The notes beneath the pieces are model-generated. The model had not been told where the DNA came from. It did no database searches and worked only from the letters and a program-made list of their open reading frames with translations. Source: Kitasatospora papulosa (GTDB taxonomy: Bacteria; Actinomycetota; Actinomycetes; Streptomycetales; Streptomycetaceae). From it: a stretch of 64,000 bases of DNA. Positions within the stretch are counted from its first letter, which is position 1, and every line of letters begins with the position of its first letter. The position numbers and the translations under genes are program-made. This document shows positions 33,146-42,004 of the stretch, piece by piece. The DNA lies in assembly GCF_000717245.1 (NCBI RefSeq), contig NZ_JNYQ01000010.1, positions 186,001-250,000 of the forward strand. The letters are read 5' to 3'.

Positions 33146-34300
33146 TCAGGCGGCAGGGGCGGGAGCCTGCCGGAGCGGCCGGGGCGCCGCCGGCAGCGTT
33201 CCGCCGAACAGGCCGCCCAGCGTCCGCACGCCGGCGACGGCCCAGGCGGTCAGCAGCAGGACGTAGAGCGCCACGGCCAGCCAGCCGAACGCGTCCAGCC
33301 CGGTGTGCCGGGCCAGCCCCGCCGCGCCGGTGACACACGTACCGACCGGGAAGGTGAATCCCCACCAGGTCATCGTGAACCCCATGCCCCTGCGCAGCGC
33401 GCGGACCACCATCGCGGCGGAGAGGGCCAGCCAGAGCAGGGCGAACCCCATCACCGGCACCCCGTACAGCACCGCGAAGGCGCCGAAGGCCGAGGCGTAC
33501 GGAGCGGGGACCGCGCCCGGCGCCACATCGGCCAGCTGGTTGACCGCCGTCGTGGACTGGCCCAGCGGACCGAGCACCAGGAACAGCGTCGGGGTCAGCG
33601 CGAGCGGCAGGGGACCTTCGTGGACCAGCCGGGCGAAGATCAGCGGGAGTACCACCAGGGTCGCCAGCAGGGACAGCCCGAACATCGCGTAACAGGCGAG
33701 CAGCAGCGCCTCGCGTCCCTGGCCGGGAGCCAGCTCGGGGACGAGCAGCGGTCCGACCGCGGCCGAGACCATCGGGGCCACCAGCGGCAGCAGCCACACC
33801 GGCGACGCGCTGCCCGGCGCGAGACGGTGGCGTACGACCATGAGGAAGGGGATCGCCACGGCGGCCGCGAGGCCCGCGACCGTGCCCGCCGTGAACAGCA
33901 GCGCGTCCACCGCGACGGCCGCCGGACGCCCGAGGACGTCCCGGCCGACCACCAGCGTGCCGGCGCCGACGGCGAGCAGGGCCATGGACATGCATCCGTG
34001 GAACGGGGCGACGGCCGGATCCAGGAGATGGGCGCGGGCCTGGTCCCGGTGCAGGATCCAGTGCCCGGCCCGCGCCGTCGCCACCACGGCCAGCAGCACC
34101 GCCGACAGGGCCCACACCACCACGCAGCCGGCCCGCAGCCCCGGCACGTCGACGGGCAGCGCGGCACCGGCCGTGGCCACGATCGCCGTGCCCATGACCG
34201 TCGCGTACCAGTTGGGGCCGAGGTGGCGCAGGGACGGGAGCCGGGGAGCGAGGGAGTGGGACACGGGGGTCCCGGTCCGGTTCCGCAGAAAGATGGCCAT
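33146..34300 (-). CDS. TDT-family transporter (TehA/SLAC1/sulfite exporter type)
   Basis: This is a 384-residue integral membrane protein with ten predicted helices. The N-terminal HLGPNWYATVMGTAIVA is the family signature, and GMGFTMTWWGFTFPVGTC is the conserved pore-helix segment near residue 310. Members export sulfite, tellurite-related anions or dicarboxylates. The ATG at 34300 is chosen; longer readings run through the divergent LysR gene. A LysR regulator starts 70 bp away on the other strand and probably controls it. The substrate cannot be decided from sequence. Confidence 0.9.
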   Translation of the reverse strand: MAIFLRNRTGTPVSHSLAPRLPSLRHLGPNWYATVMGTAIVATAGAALPVDVPGLRAGCVVVWALSAVLLAVVATARAGHWILHRDQARAHLLDPAVAPFHGCMSMALLAVGAGTLVVGRDVLGRPAAVAVDALLFTAGTVAGLAAAVAIPFLMVVRHRLAPGSASPVWLLPLVAPMVSAAVGPLLVPELAPGQGREALLLACYAMFGLSLLATLVVLPLIFARLVHEGPLPLALTPTLFLVLGPLGQSTTAVNQLADVAPGAVPAPYASAFGAFAVLYGVPVMGFALLWLALSAAMVVRALRRGMGFTMTWWGFTFPVGTCVTGAAGLARHTGLDAFGWLAVALYVLLLTAWAVAGVRTLGGLFGGTLPAAPRPLRQAPAPAA

Positions 34301-34348
34301 GCCACGATTCTCGGCGGGCGGGCCGGCGCCCACCAGGGAGCGCCGGGC

Positions 34349-34360
34349 TATGAGGTCATA
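34349..34360. promoter_or_regulatory. Inverted repeat TATGA-GG-TCATA, possible LysR site
   Basis: Perfect 5-bp arms lie in the 70-bp divergent spacer between the TDT and LysR starts, the usual location for autoregulatory LysR binding. The arms are short, so support is limited. Confidence 0.35.
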
Positions 34361-34370
34361 GGCTGGAGTT

Positions 34371-35303
34371 ATGTCCAGCCCCGTGCCCCCGCGCTCCTCC
34401 CTGACCCACCGTGTGCCCGACCTGGGGGCCATGGTGCTGCTGCTCGCCGTCGCACGGCACGGGAGCCTGGGCAGGGCGGCGAAGGAGGTCGGCATCAGCC
34501 AGCCCGCCGCCTCCGGCCGCATCCGGTCGATGGAGCGGCAGCTCGGCGTCGCGCTCCTGGACCGCTCGCCGCGCGGATCGAGGCTGACGGACGCGGGCGC
34601 CCTCGTCACCGACTGGGCGCGCCGGGTCGTCGAGGCGGCCGAGGCGTTCGACGCGGGGGCGCAGGCGCTCCGGGACCGGCGGGACTCCCGGCTCCGGGTG
34701 GCGGCCAGCATGACCATCGCGGAGTACCTGCTGCCCGGCTGGCTGATCGCGCTGCGGGCCGAGCGTCCGGGGACCGCGGTCTCCCTGCTCGCGGGCAACT
34801 CGGCGGCGGTCGCCCTGCGGCTGCTGGCCGGTGAGGCGGATCTGGGCTTCGTCGAAGGCCTCTCGACACCGGAGGGGCTCGACGGCACCGTCATCGCGCA
34901 CGACCGGCTCGTCGTCGTGGTCGCCCCCTCCCACTCGTGGGCGCGCCGGGAACGGCTCACCCCCGGGGAACTGGCAGAAGCCCCGCTGATCCTCCGCGAA
35001 CACGGCTCGGGAACCCGCCAGATCCTGGACGCGGCACTCGCCGTGCACGGCGGACTGGCCCGCCCGCTGCTCGAACTCTCCTCCACCACCGCGGTGAAGG
35101 GGGCCGCCGGGAGCGGCGCCGGACCCTGCGTGCTGAGCGAACTCGCCCTGGGCGAGGAACTCTCCGCGCGGCGTCTGGTCAAGGTCCCGGTCGCGGGCGT
35201 CCGGCTGCGCCGTCAGCTGCGCGCGGTCTGGCCCGCCGGCCACCGGCCCACGGGCCCTGCTCGCGACCTGCTCTCCCTGACGGCCCGTGAGACGGGGGCC
35301 TGA
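34371..35303 (+). CDS. LysR-family transcriptional regulator
   Basis: This is a 310-residue LTTR of standard length. The winged helix-turn-helix spans about residues 18-75 (LLLAVARHGSLGRAAKEVGI, SQPAASGRIRSMERQLGVAL). The inducer-binding domain follows from about 100 (LRVAASMTIAEYLLPGWL, VVVVAPSHSWARRERLT). It is divergent from the TDT transporter, its probable target. The first 10-15 residues are non-conserved and a start further in cannot be excluded. Confidence 0.92.
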   Translation: MSSPVPPRSSLTHRVPDLGAMVLLLAVARHGSLGRAAKEVGISQPAASGRIRSMERQLGVALLDRSPRGSRLTDAGALVTDWARRVVEAAEAFDAGAQALRDRRDSRLRVAASMTIAEYLLPGWLIALRAERPGTAVSLLAGNSAAVALRLLAGEADLGFVEGLSTPEGLDGTVIAHDRLVVVVAPSHSWARRERLTPGELAEAPLILREHGSGTRQILDAALAVHGGLARPLLELSSTTAVKGAAGSGAGPCVLSELALGEELSARRLVKVPVAGVRLRRQLRAVWPAGHRPTGPARDLLSLTARETGA

Positions 35304-35340
35304 CGACCGGGGTGCCCCCGACGCCCCGCTCCCGCGCCCC

Positions 35341-36054
35341 TCAGGCCGACGGGACGACGGCTCCGCGCCGGGCCGCGGCCACCAGGGCCCGCATGATGCG
35401 GAGGTCGTCCCCCATCTCCGGGTGCCACTGCACCCCGAGCACCCACTGGGCCCCCGGCAGTTCGACCGCCTCGACGGTGCCGTCCGCCGCGTGCGCGGAG
35501 GCCACCAGCCCCGGCGCCAGCCGGTCCACGGCCTGGTGGTGGTACGTGGGTACGGACGCCTCCTCGTCCACGAGTGAGGCGTACAGCGTCCCCGGCACGG
35601 GCGTCACGGTGTGCTCGCCGAGGATGCCGGTCTTCCCGAACGGGCCCGCGTGGCCGTCCAGATGCTGGGTCAGGGTGCCGCCCATCGCCACGTTGAGCAG
35701 CTGCATGCCCCGGCAGATCCCGAGCACCGGGGTCCCGGCCGCGCGGGCGGCGCGGAGCAGGGCCACTTCCCAGGTGTCGCGTTCGTGCGCCGGCGGTCCC
35801 GTCCTGAAGTCGCGCTCCGCGCCGTACAGTCCGGGGTCGACGTCGGCGCCGCCCGCGATCACGAGGCCGTCCATCCGGGCCACGACCGCCGCCGCCTTCG
35901 CCGGATCGTCCGGTGGCAGCAGCGCGGCCGTCCCGCCGGAGCGCTGGACCAGCTGGGGGTAGGCGGAGGGGAGCACCGCCGCGGGGAGTTCCCAGACGCC
36001 CCAGCGAGCCGCCGGCTCCAGATAGGTCGTGACGCCGATGAGCGGTTCGTGCAT
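35341..36054 (-). CDS. Class I glutamine amidotransferase-like gamma-glutamyl hydrolase (peptidase C26)
   Basis: This is a 237-residue PuuD-like hydrolase expected to cleave gamma-glutamyl bonds, for example in gamma-glutamyl-amine intermediates. The nucleophile elbow is GICRGMQLLNVAMGG near residue 107 with the catalytic Cys. The C-terminal QWVLGVQWHPEM supplies His and Glu, and MDGLVIAGGADVDP is the family's oxyanion segment. The ATG follows GGAGGG. It neighbours a FadR regulator and a glnA4-like ligase, which fits a make-and-break gamma-glutamyl pathway for amine catabolism. Confidence 0.92.
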   Translation of the reverse strand: MHEPLIGVTTYLEPAARWGVWELPAAVLPSAYPQLVQRSGGTAALLPPDDPAKAAAVVARMDGLVIAGGADVDPGLYGAERDFRTGPPAHERDTWEVALLRAARAAGTPVLGICRGMQLLNVAMGGTLTQHLDGHAGPFGKTGILGEHTVTPVPGTLYASLVDEEASVPTYHHQAVDRLAPGLVASAHAADGTVEAVELPGAQWVLGVQWHPEMGDDLRIMRALVAAARRGAVVPSA

Positions 36055-36166
36055 GGTGCGGTCCCTCCGGCGGCCGGTCTGCGGGCCGGCCCGGTGCAAT
36101 GGTGTTGCGATATACCTTTGTTCGTACCGGGCCGCCGCGCAAGAGGAGTGATCCGGAAAGGCTGGA

Positions 36167-36904
36167 TCAAGCCAGGAAGCCGCGGAGCAGCGCGGCCGTT
36201 CCCGCGCAGTGCTCGCGCATCACCGCCCGCGCCGCCTCCTCGTCGCCGTCGAGCACCGCTTCGACGAGGACCGTGTGCTGATGCTGCGAGTGTTCGAGGT
36301 TCCGGACGAGCAGGGGGATGCAGTCCAGGAGGTCGTTCACGCTCGCCCGCACGGTCGCGTAACGGGCGGAGAGGGAGGGCGAACCGGAGAGCTCGGCGAG
36401 CGTCAGATGGAAAAGGGTGTCGATCCTGCGGTAGTCGGGCAGAGGTGCCTCGTGTGTCGCCGCCAGAGCACCGCGCAACCGCTCCGCCCCCTCGTCGTCG
36501 AGGCCACGCGACGCGCAGAGCCCGGCCGCCCCCGACTCCAGCACCTCGCGGAACAGCAGGACGTCCTCGAGGTCCACGTCCGCCACCCGGCGGCGCAGCT
36601 CGTCCCCGTCGGCCGGTCCGGTGCGGCCGAGCACGAACGTTCCGCCGTACCGGCCCCGCCTCGCCTCGATCAGGCCCTGGTCCTGGAGCACCTTCAGCAC
36701 CTCGCGCAGGGTCACGCGGCTGATGCCGAGGAGACCGGCCAGCTCGCGCTCGGCCGGCAGCCGCCCGCCGCCGGGCACCAGACCCAGCCGGACCACCTGG
36801 AGGATCTGCTCCAGCGCCTCCTCGAAGCCGTTGCCCGCACGGACCGGCCGCAGCGCGGACAGCAGCAGGCCCGGGTCCCCGGGGTCCCCGGTTTCATCCG
36901 CCAC
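36167..36904 (-). CDS. FadR/GntR-family transcriptional regulator
   Basis: This is a 245-residue regulator. Residues about 25-90 are a GntR winged helix (LPAERELAGLLGISRVTLRE, VLKVLQDQGLIEARRGRYGG). The C-terminal FCD all-helical ligand domain follows, with metal-site candidates in YRRIDTLFHLTLAELSG and HSQHQHTVLVEAVLDGD. I use the GTG with GAAGGG upstream; an ATG 12 codons earlier (36940) has its AAGG only 3 nt away. It is divergent from the glnA4-aldehyde dehydrogenase-SDR operon and is its probable regulator. Confidence 0.9.
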   Translation of the reverse strand: MADETGDPGDPGLLLSALRPVRAGNGFEEALEQILQVVRLGLVPGGGRLPAERELAGLLGISRVTLREVLKVLQDQGLIEARRGRYGGTFVLGRTGPADGDELRRRVADVDLEDVLLFREVLESGAAGLCASRGLDDEGAERLRGALAATHEAPLPDYRRIDTLFHLTLAELSGSPSLSARYATVRASVNDLLDCIPLLVRNLEHSQHQHTVLVEAVLDGDEEAARAVMREHCAGTAALLRGFLA

Positions 36905-36978
36905 GTCCTGATTCCCTTCCTCCCAATGGTTCTCTCCCATACCTTAGACCGACCGGCTGACCGAACGAGGAGTATCCC

Positions 36979-38340
36979 GTGGCAGACCGAACACCCCCGC
37001 TGGGGACCGACGAGCTGCGCGTGCGCGTGGAGCGCGGTGAGATCGACACCGTGGTCCTCGCCTTCCCCGACATGCAGGGCAGGCTCCAGGGCAAGCGGTT
37101 CGCCGCCTCCTTCTTCCTCGACGAGGTGCTGGAGCACGGCACGGAGGGCTGCAACTACCTGCTGGCCGTCGACACGGACATGAACACCGTCGACGGCTTC
37201 GCGATGTCCTCCTGGTCCAACGGCTACGGGGACTTCGCGATGCGCCCCGACCTGACGACCCTGCGCCCGATCCCCTGGCACGAGGGGACCGCCCTGGTCA
37301 TGGCCGACCTCTCCTGGGAGGACGGCTCCCCGGTCGCCGCCGCGCCCCGCCAGATCCTGAGGCGGCAGCTGGAGCGGCTCGCCGCACACGGGCTGACCGC
37401 CCACGTCGGCACGGAACTCGAGTTCATCGTCTTCAAGGACACCTACGAGCAGGCCTGGGACCGTGCCTACCGCGGCCTCACCCCGGCGAACCAGTACAAC
37501 ATCGACTACTCGGTCCTCGGCACCGGCCGCGTGGAACCGCTGCTGCGCCGCATCCGCAACGAGATGGCGGCCGCCGGGCTCACCGTCGAGTCCGCCAAGG
37601 GCGAGTGCAACCCCGGCCAGCACGAGATCGTCTTCCGCTACGACGAGGCGCTCGTCACCTGCGACCAGCACGCCGTCTACAAGACCGGCTCCAAGGAGAT
37701 CGCCGCCCAGGAGGGTGTCGCGCTCACCTTCATGGCCAAGTTCAACGAGCGCGAGGGCAACTCCTGCCATATCCACCTCTCGCTCCAGGACACCGACGGG
37801 CGCAGCGTCATGGCGGGCGAGGACGGTGCCATGTCCCCGGTGATGCGGCACTTCCTCGCCGGCCAGCTCGCCGCGCTGCGCGACTTCTCCCTGCTGTACG
37901 CCCCCAACATCAACTCCTACAAGCGCTTCCAGCCCGGCTCCTTCGCCCCCACCGCCGTCGCCTGGGGCCACGACAACCGCACCTGCGCCCTGCGCGTCGT
38001 GGGACACGGCCGTTCGATGCGCTTCGAGAACCGGCTGCCCGGCGGCGACGTCAACCCCTACCTCGCGGTCGCCGGCCTCGTCGCCGCAGGACTGCACGGC
38101 ATCGAGCACGGACTGGAACTCCCCGACGCCTGCGAGGGGAACGCCTACACCGCCCGGTACGACCAGGTCCCCACCTCGCTCCGTGAGGCCGCCGCCCTCT
38201 GGGAGGACAGCCAGGTGGCCCGGGAGGCCTTCGGCGACGACGTCGTCGCGCACTACCGCAACATGGCGCGCGTCGAACTGGAGGCCTTCGACGCAGCGGT
38301 GACCGACTGGGAGCTCCGCCGCTCCTTCGAACGCCTGTGA
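36979..38340 (+). CDS. glnA4: Glutamine-synthetase-like gamma-glutamyl-amine ligase (GlnA4 type)
   Basis: This 453-residue GS-fold enzyme has its expected ATP/metal regions (GTELEFIVFKD, ECNPGQHEIVFRYDEAL, REGNSCHIHLSLQD, NRTCALRVVGHGRSMRFENRLPGGDVNPYLA). It has TYEQAWDRAYRGLTPAN and no Tyr adenylylation loop like that of GlnA. Streptomyces GlnA4 (SCO1613, from memory) makes gamma-glutamylethanolamide in ethanolamine use, and the gene order amidotransferase/FadR/GS/aldehyde dehydrogenase/SDR is the same. It therefore probably glutamylates ethanolamine or another amine and is not for nitrogen assimilation. First gene of a three-gene operon. Confidence 0.9.
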   Translation: MADRTPPLGTDELRVRVERGEIDTVVLAFPDMQGRLQGKRFAASFFLDEVLEHGTEGCNYLLAVDTDMNTVDGFAMSSWSNGYGDFAMRPDLTTLRPIPWHEGTALVMADLSWEDGSPVAAAPRQILRRQLERLAAHGLTAHVGTELEFIVFKDTYEQAWDRAYRGLTPANQYNIDYSVLGTGRVEPLLRRIRNEMAAAGLTVESAKGECNPGQHEIVFRYDEALVTCDQHAVYKTGSKEIAAQEGVALTFMAKFNEREGNSCHIHLSLQDTDGRSVMAGEDGAMSPVMRHFLAGQLAALRDFSLLYAPNINSYKRFQPGSFAPTAVAWGHDNRTCALRVVGHGRSMRFENRLPGGDVNPYLAVAGLVAAGLHGIEHGLELPDACEGNAYTARYDQVPTSLREAAALWEDSQVAREAFGDDVVAHYRNMARVELEAFDAAVTDWELRRSFERL

Positions 38341-38348
38341 GGAACCCC

Positions 38349-39713
38349 GTGATCCACGAGCACCGCGTACTGAACCCGGCGACGGAGGAACTCGTCGCCA
38401 CCGTCCCCGCCACCTCCGCCGCGGAGGTGTCCACCGCAGTCACCAGGGCCGCCCAGGCCCAGCGCACCTGGGCCGCCCTGGCACCCGCGGACCGCGCCCG
38501 GCTGCTGCGCCGCTTCGCCGTCCTCGTCGACGACCACCGGGAACGGCTGGCCCGACTGGAGGTCACGGAAGCGGGACACACCCTGGGCAACGCCCGCTGG
38601 GAGGCCGCCAACGTCCGGGACCTGCTCGACTACGCGGCCGGGGGAGTGGAACGGCTGACGGGACGCCAGATCCCGGTACCGGGCGGGATCGACATCACGT
38701 TCCTCGAACCGCTGGGCGTCGTCGGAGTGATCGCCCCGTGGAACTTCCCCATGCCGATCGCCGCCTGGGGCGTCGCCCCCGCCCTCGCGGCCGGCAACGC
38801 GGTCCTCCTGAAACCGGCCGAGACCACCCCGCTGACCGCCCAGTACCTGGCCCGGCTCGCCCTGGAGGCGGGCCTGCCCGAGCATCTCTTCCAGGTGCTG
38901 CCCGGCGCGGGTGACGTGGCCGGCAGGGCCTTGGTCGAGCATCCGGGCGTGGCCAAGATCGTCTTCACCGGCTCCACCCGCGTCGGCAAGGAGATCATGG
39001 CCGGGTGCGCGGACCGGGTGAAGCGGCTGACCCTCGAACTCGGCGGCAAGAGCCCCAACATCGTCTTCGCCGACGCCGACATCGAGACCGCCGCGGCCGC
39101 CGCGCCGATGTCCTTCCTGGACAACGCGGGCCAGGACTGCTGCGCCCGCAGCCGCATCCTGGTCCAGCGGACCGTGTACGACCGCTTCCTGGAACTCCTC
39201 GTCCCGGCCGTCGCCTCGGTCGTCGTGGGGGACCCGTCGGACGAGAAGACCCAGATGGGACCGCTGATCTCCCTGGCCCAGCTGGAGCGCGTCCGCGGGT
39301 TCGTCCCGGACGGCGCCGACGGCATCCGGGGCAGCGCGCCCACCGGCGCCGGCTTCTGGTTCCCCCCGACCGTCCTCACCGGTGTCGCCCCCGACGCTCC
39401 CGTCGCCACGCAGGAGGTCTTCGGCCCCGTCGCCGTCGTCCTGCCCTTCGAGGACGAGGAGGACGCCGTCCGGCTGGCCGACGCCACCGACCACGGCCTG
39501 GCCGGTTCGGTCTGGACCCGCGACGTGGGGCGCGCCCTGCGCGTCTCCCGGGCGGTCCGGGCCGGGAACCTCTCGGTCAACTCCCACTCCGCCGTCCGCT
39601 ACGGGACCCCGTTCGGCGGCTACAAGCAGTCCGGACTCGGCCGCGAACTGGGGCCCGACGCCCTGGCGGCCTTCACCGAGACCAAGAACGTCTTCATCGA
39701 CACGGAGGCCTGA
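38349..39713 (+). CDS. NAD(P)-dependent aldehyde dehydrogenase
   Basis: This is a 454-residue ALDH-superfamily enzyme, slightly short of the usual 480-500. NFPMPIAAWGVAPALAAGNA, LLKPAETTPLTAQYL, KIVFTGSTRVGKEI, the general base in LELGGKSPNIVF and the nucleophile in NAGQDCCARSRILV are all present. The C-terminal NSHSAVRYGTPFGGYKQSGLGRE is normal. GTG at 38349 follows GAGGA; GTG at 38337, overlapping the ligase stop, lacks a ribosome site. In the operon it would oxidise the aldehyde formed from the glutamylated amine. Confidence 0.92.
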   Translation: MIHEHRVLNPATEELVATVPATSAAEVSTAVTRAAQAQRTWAALAPADRARLLRRFAVLVDDHRERLARLEVTEAGHTLGNARWEAANVRDLLDYAAGGVERLTGRQIPVPGGIDITFLEPLGVVGVIAPWNFPMPIAAWGVAPALAAGNAVLLKPAETTPLTAQYLARLALEAGLPEHLFQVLPGAGDVAGRALVEHPGVAKIVFTGSTRVGKEIMAGCADRVKRLTLELGGKSPNIVFADADIETAAAAAPMSFLDNAGQDCCARSRILVQRTVYDRFLELLVPAVASVVVGDPSDEKTQMGPLISLAQLERVRGFVPDGADGIRGSAPTGAGFWFPPTVLTGVAPDAPVATQEVFGPVAVVLPFEDEEDAVRLADATDHGLAGSVWTRDVGRALRVSRAVRAGNLSVNSHSAVRYGTPFGGYKQSGLGRELGPDALAAFTETKNVFIDTEA

Positions 39714-39717
39714 ACAC

Positions 39718-40509
39718 ATGACGGACGAATCCGGCACGATCTGCCGCCGCCTGACCGGCCGCACCGCCGTCATCACCGGGGCGGGCAGCGGCATCGGGCT
39801 CGCCACCGCACGCCGGCTGGCGTCCGAAGGAGCCCATGTCGTCTGCGGGGACATCGACGAGAGCGCGGGCAGGGCGGCCTCCGAGGAGGCGGGCGGTACC
39901 TTCGTCCGCGTCGACGTCACCGACCCCGGCCAGGTCGAGGCCCTCTTCGCGACGGCGCACGAGACCTACGGCTCCGTCGACATCGCCTTCAACAACGCCG
40001 GTATCTCCCCGCCCGAGGACGACTCCATCCTCACGACCGGGCTGGAGGCGTGGAAGCGCGTCCAGGACGTCAACCTCACCTCCGTCTACCTCTGCTGCAA
40101 GGCCGCCCTTCCCTACATGCGCCGCCAGGGCCGCGGCTCGATCATCAACACCGCCTCCTTCGTGGCCCGGATGGGCGCCGCGACCTCCCAGATCTCGTAC
40201 ACCGCCTCCAAGGGCGGCGTCCTCGCCCTGTCCCGCGAACTCGGGGTGCAGTTCGCCCGCGAGGGGATCCGGGTCAACGCCCTGTGCCCCGGGCCGGTCA
40301 ACACCCCCCTGCTCCAGGAGCTGTTCGCCACGGACCCGGAGCGCGCCGCCCGCAGGCTCGTGCACATCCCCCTCGGCCGGTTCGCCGAGGCGACGGAGAT
40401 CGCGGCCGCGGTCGCCTTCCTGGCGAGCGACGACTCCTCGTTCGTCAACGCCACCGACTTCCTCGTCGACGGCGGGATCTCGGGGGCGTACGTCACACCG
40501 CTCGACTGA
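39718..40509 (+). CDS. Short-chain dehydrogenase/reductase
   Basis: This is a 263-residue classical SDR. The NAD(P) motif is TGAGSGIGLATARRL near residue 20, the structural motif is NNAG, and the catalytic Ser, Tyr and Lys lie in SIINTASFVARMGAATSQISYTASKGG. The C-terminal NATDFLVDGGISGAYV is typical of the family. It starts 4 bp after the aldehyde dehydrogenase stop, so it belongs to the glnA4 operon. It likely oxidises an alcohol group in the same catabolic route; the substrate is inferred. Confidence 0.92.
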   Translation: MTDESGTICRRLTGRTAVITGAGSGIGLATARRLASEGAHVVCGDIDESAGRAASEEAGGTFVRVDVTDPGQVEALFATAHETYGSVDIAFNNAGISPPEDDSILTTGLEAWKRVQDVNLTSVYLCCKAALPYMRRQGRGSIINTASFVARMGAATSQISYTASKGGVLALSRELGVQFAREGIRVNALCPGPVNTPLLQELFATDPERAARRLVHIPLGRFAEATEIAAAVAFLASDDSSFVNATDFLVDGGISGAYVTPLD

Positions 40510-40562
40510 CGCTCACCGGGGCGGTCCGCGCCGGCCGCCCCACCACGGACGCCGGCCCGGCC

Positions 40563-40596
40563 GTGCCGTCCGCACCGGCGACGGTGCGGACGGCAC
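40563..40596. terminator. Terminator between convergent SDR and PLP-enzyme genes
   Basis: GTGCCGTCCGCACC and its exact complement form a 14-bp stem with loop GGCGAC, placed between the two stops. Confidence 0.8.
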
Positions 40597-40616
40597 CGTC
40601 ACCGCTGGACGGCGCC

Positions 40617-41819
40617 CTACAGGAAGGCGTGGCCCTCACCGCGGTACGTCGGGACGGTGGCGGTGATCCGGTCGCCCTCGATCAGCCGCAGTTCGTCGAA
40701 GCGTTCGCACAGCTCACCGGCCTTGGCGTGCCGGAACCACACCTTGTCGCCGATCAGCAGGTCGTCCGCCGGAGCACCGAGCAGCGGTGTCTGCACCTCC
40801 CCCGGGCCCTCCTGCGGGTCGTAGCGCAGTCCCTCGGGCAGATACGGCACCGGGAGCCGGTCGGGACCCGCCGCCCCGGACGCCGGATACCCCCCGCCGA
40901 GCACGGTGACCACGCCCACGCCCGGCCGCCGCACCACGGGCTGCGCGAACAGCGCCGCCGGACGCCCCGTGAAGGAGGTGTAGTTGTCGAACAGCCTCGG
41001 TACGAAGAGACCGGATCCCGCCGCGATCTCGGTCACCGCGGCCTCCGCGGCGGTGTGCTGCACGCTGCCGGTGCCGCCCCCGTTGACGAACTCCAGGCCG
41101 GGTGCCACCGCGCGGACCGCCCGCACGACCTCCGCCCGCCGGACCGCCAGCTCCCTGCGGGCCGCCGCCTGCATCAGCCGCACCGCGCGGGACCGGAAGG
41201 GCCGCCCGGCCACCGAGTCGCCCACACCGGCGACATGCCCCTCGTACGCCATCAGCCCCACCAGACGGAAGCCCGGTCGGCGCTCCACCGAGCGGGCCAG
41301 CTCGGCCAGTTGCGCGGGGGAGCGGAGCGGGGAGCGCAGCGCGCCGATCCTGATCCGGCCGCCGAGCATCCGCAGCGAGGTGTCCAGCTCCAGACAGACG
41401 CGGATCTCCTCGGTGCCGCCGGCCCTCGCCGCGTCGATGAACTCCAGCTGCGCGTGGTCGTCCACCATCACCGTCACCGCGGCGGCCGGCTTCGGATCCG
41501 CCGCCAGCTCGGCGTACGCGGACCGGTCGGCCGACGGATAGGCCAGCAGCACGTCGTCGAATCCGGCGCGGGCCAGCCACAGCGACTCGGCGAGGGTGAA
41601 CGACATGATCCCGGCGAAGCCCGGACGCGCGAGCACACGCTCCAGCAGGGCTCGGCAGCGCACCGACTTGCTCGCCACCCGGACGGGTTTTCCGCCCGCC
41701 CTGCGCACCAGATCGGCGGCGTTGGCGTCGAACGCCTCCAGGTCGACGACGGCCACCGGGGCGTCGAGGTGGGCGGTGGCCCTGTTGTAGCGGCTCCGGT
41801 CAGCGGCGCGGGCAGTCAT
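40617..41819 (-). CDS. Fold-type III PLP enzyme (alanine racemase N-domain / D-threonine aldolase-like)
   Basis: This is a 400-residue enzyme with an alanine-racemase-like barrel. VRVASKSVRCRALLERVL near residue 48 carries the PLP lysine, and LELDTSLRMLGGRIRIGALRS and GLMAYEGHVAG line the pocket. The C-terminal DSD1-like domain includes IGDKVWFRHAKAGELCERF, which in D-threonine aldolase/D-serine dehydratase relatives binds a metal. The ATG at 41819 lacks a good ribosome site. The likely substrate is a D-hydroxy-amino acid, but which one is not determined. Convergent with the amine operon and not obviously linked to it. Confidence 0.85.
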   Translation of the reverse strand: MTARAADRSRYNRATAHLDAPVAVVDLEAFDANAADLVRRAGGKPVRVASKSVRCRALLERVLARPGFAGIMSFTLAESLWLARAGFDDVLLAYPSADRSAYAELAADPKPAAAVTVMVDDHAQLEFIDAARAGGTEEIRVCLELDTSLRMLGGRIRIGALRSPLRSPAQLAELARSVERRPGFRLVGLMAYEGHVAGVGDSVAGRPFRSRAVRLMQAAARRELAVRRAEVVRAVRAVAPGLEFVNGGGTGSVQHTAAEAAVTEIAAGSGLFVPRLFDNYTSFTGRPAALFAQPVVRRPGVGVVTVLGGGYPASGAAGPDRLPVPYLPEGLRYDPQEGPGEVQTPLLGAPADDLLIGDKVWFRHAKAGELCERFDELRLIEGDRITATVPTYRGEGHAFL

Positions 41820-42004
41820 GGCCGCAGCTTGCCAGACGTCCGTACCACTGGGTAGGGGACGTTCGGTGCAGATCGTGCCGCACCCCGCGTCCCGTCCCCA
41901 CGGGGTCCCGTCCACCCCGTAGAGTGACCGTCACACGATCGACCGGCGGGCCCGCGCGGACGGCGGTCCGTGGGCGGTGCGGGGACGTGGACCAGGGGGG
42001 ACGG

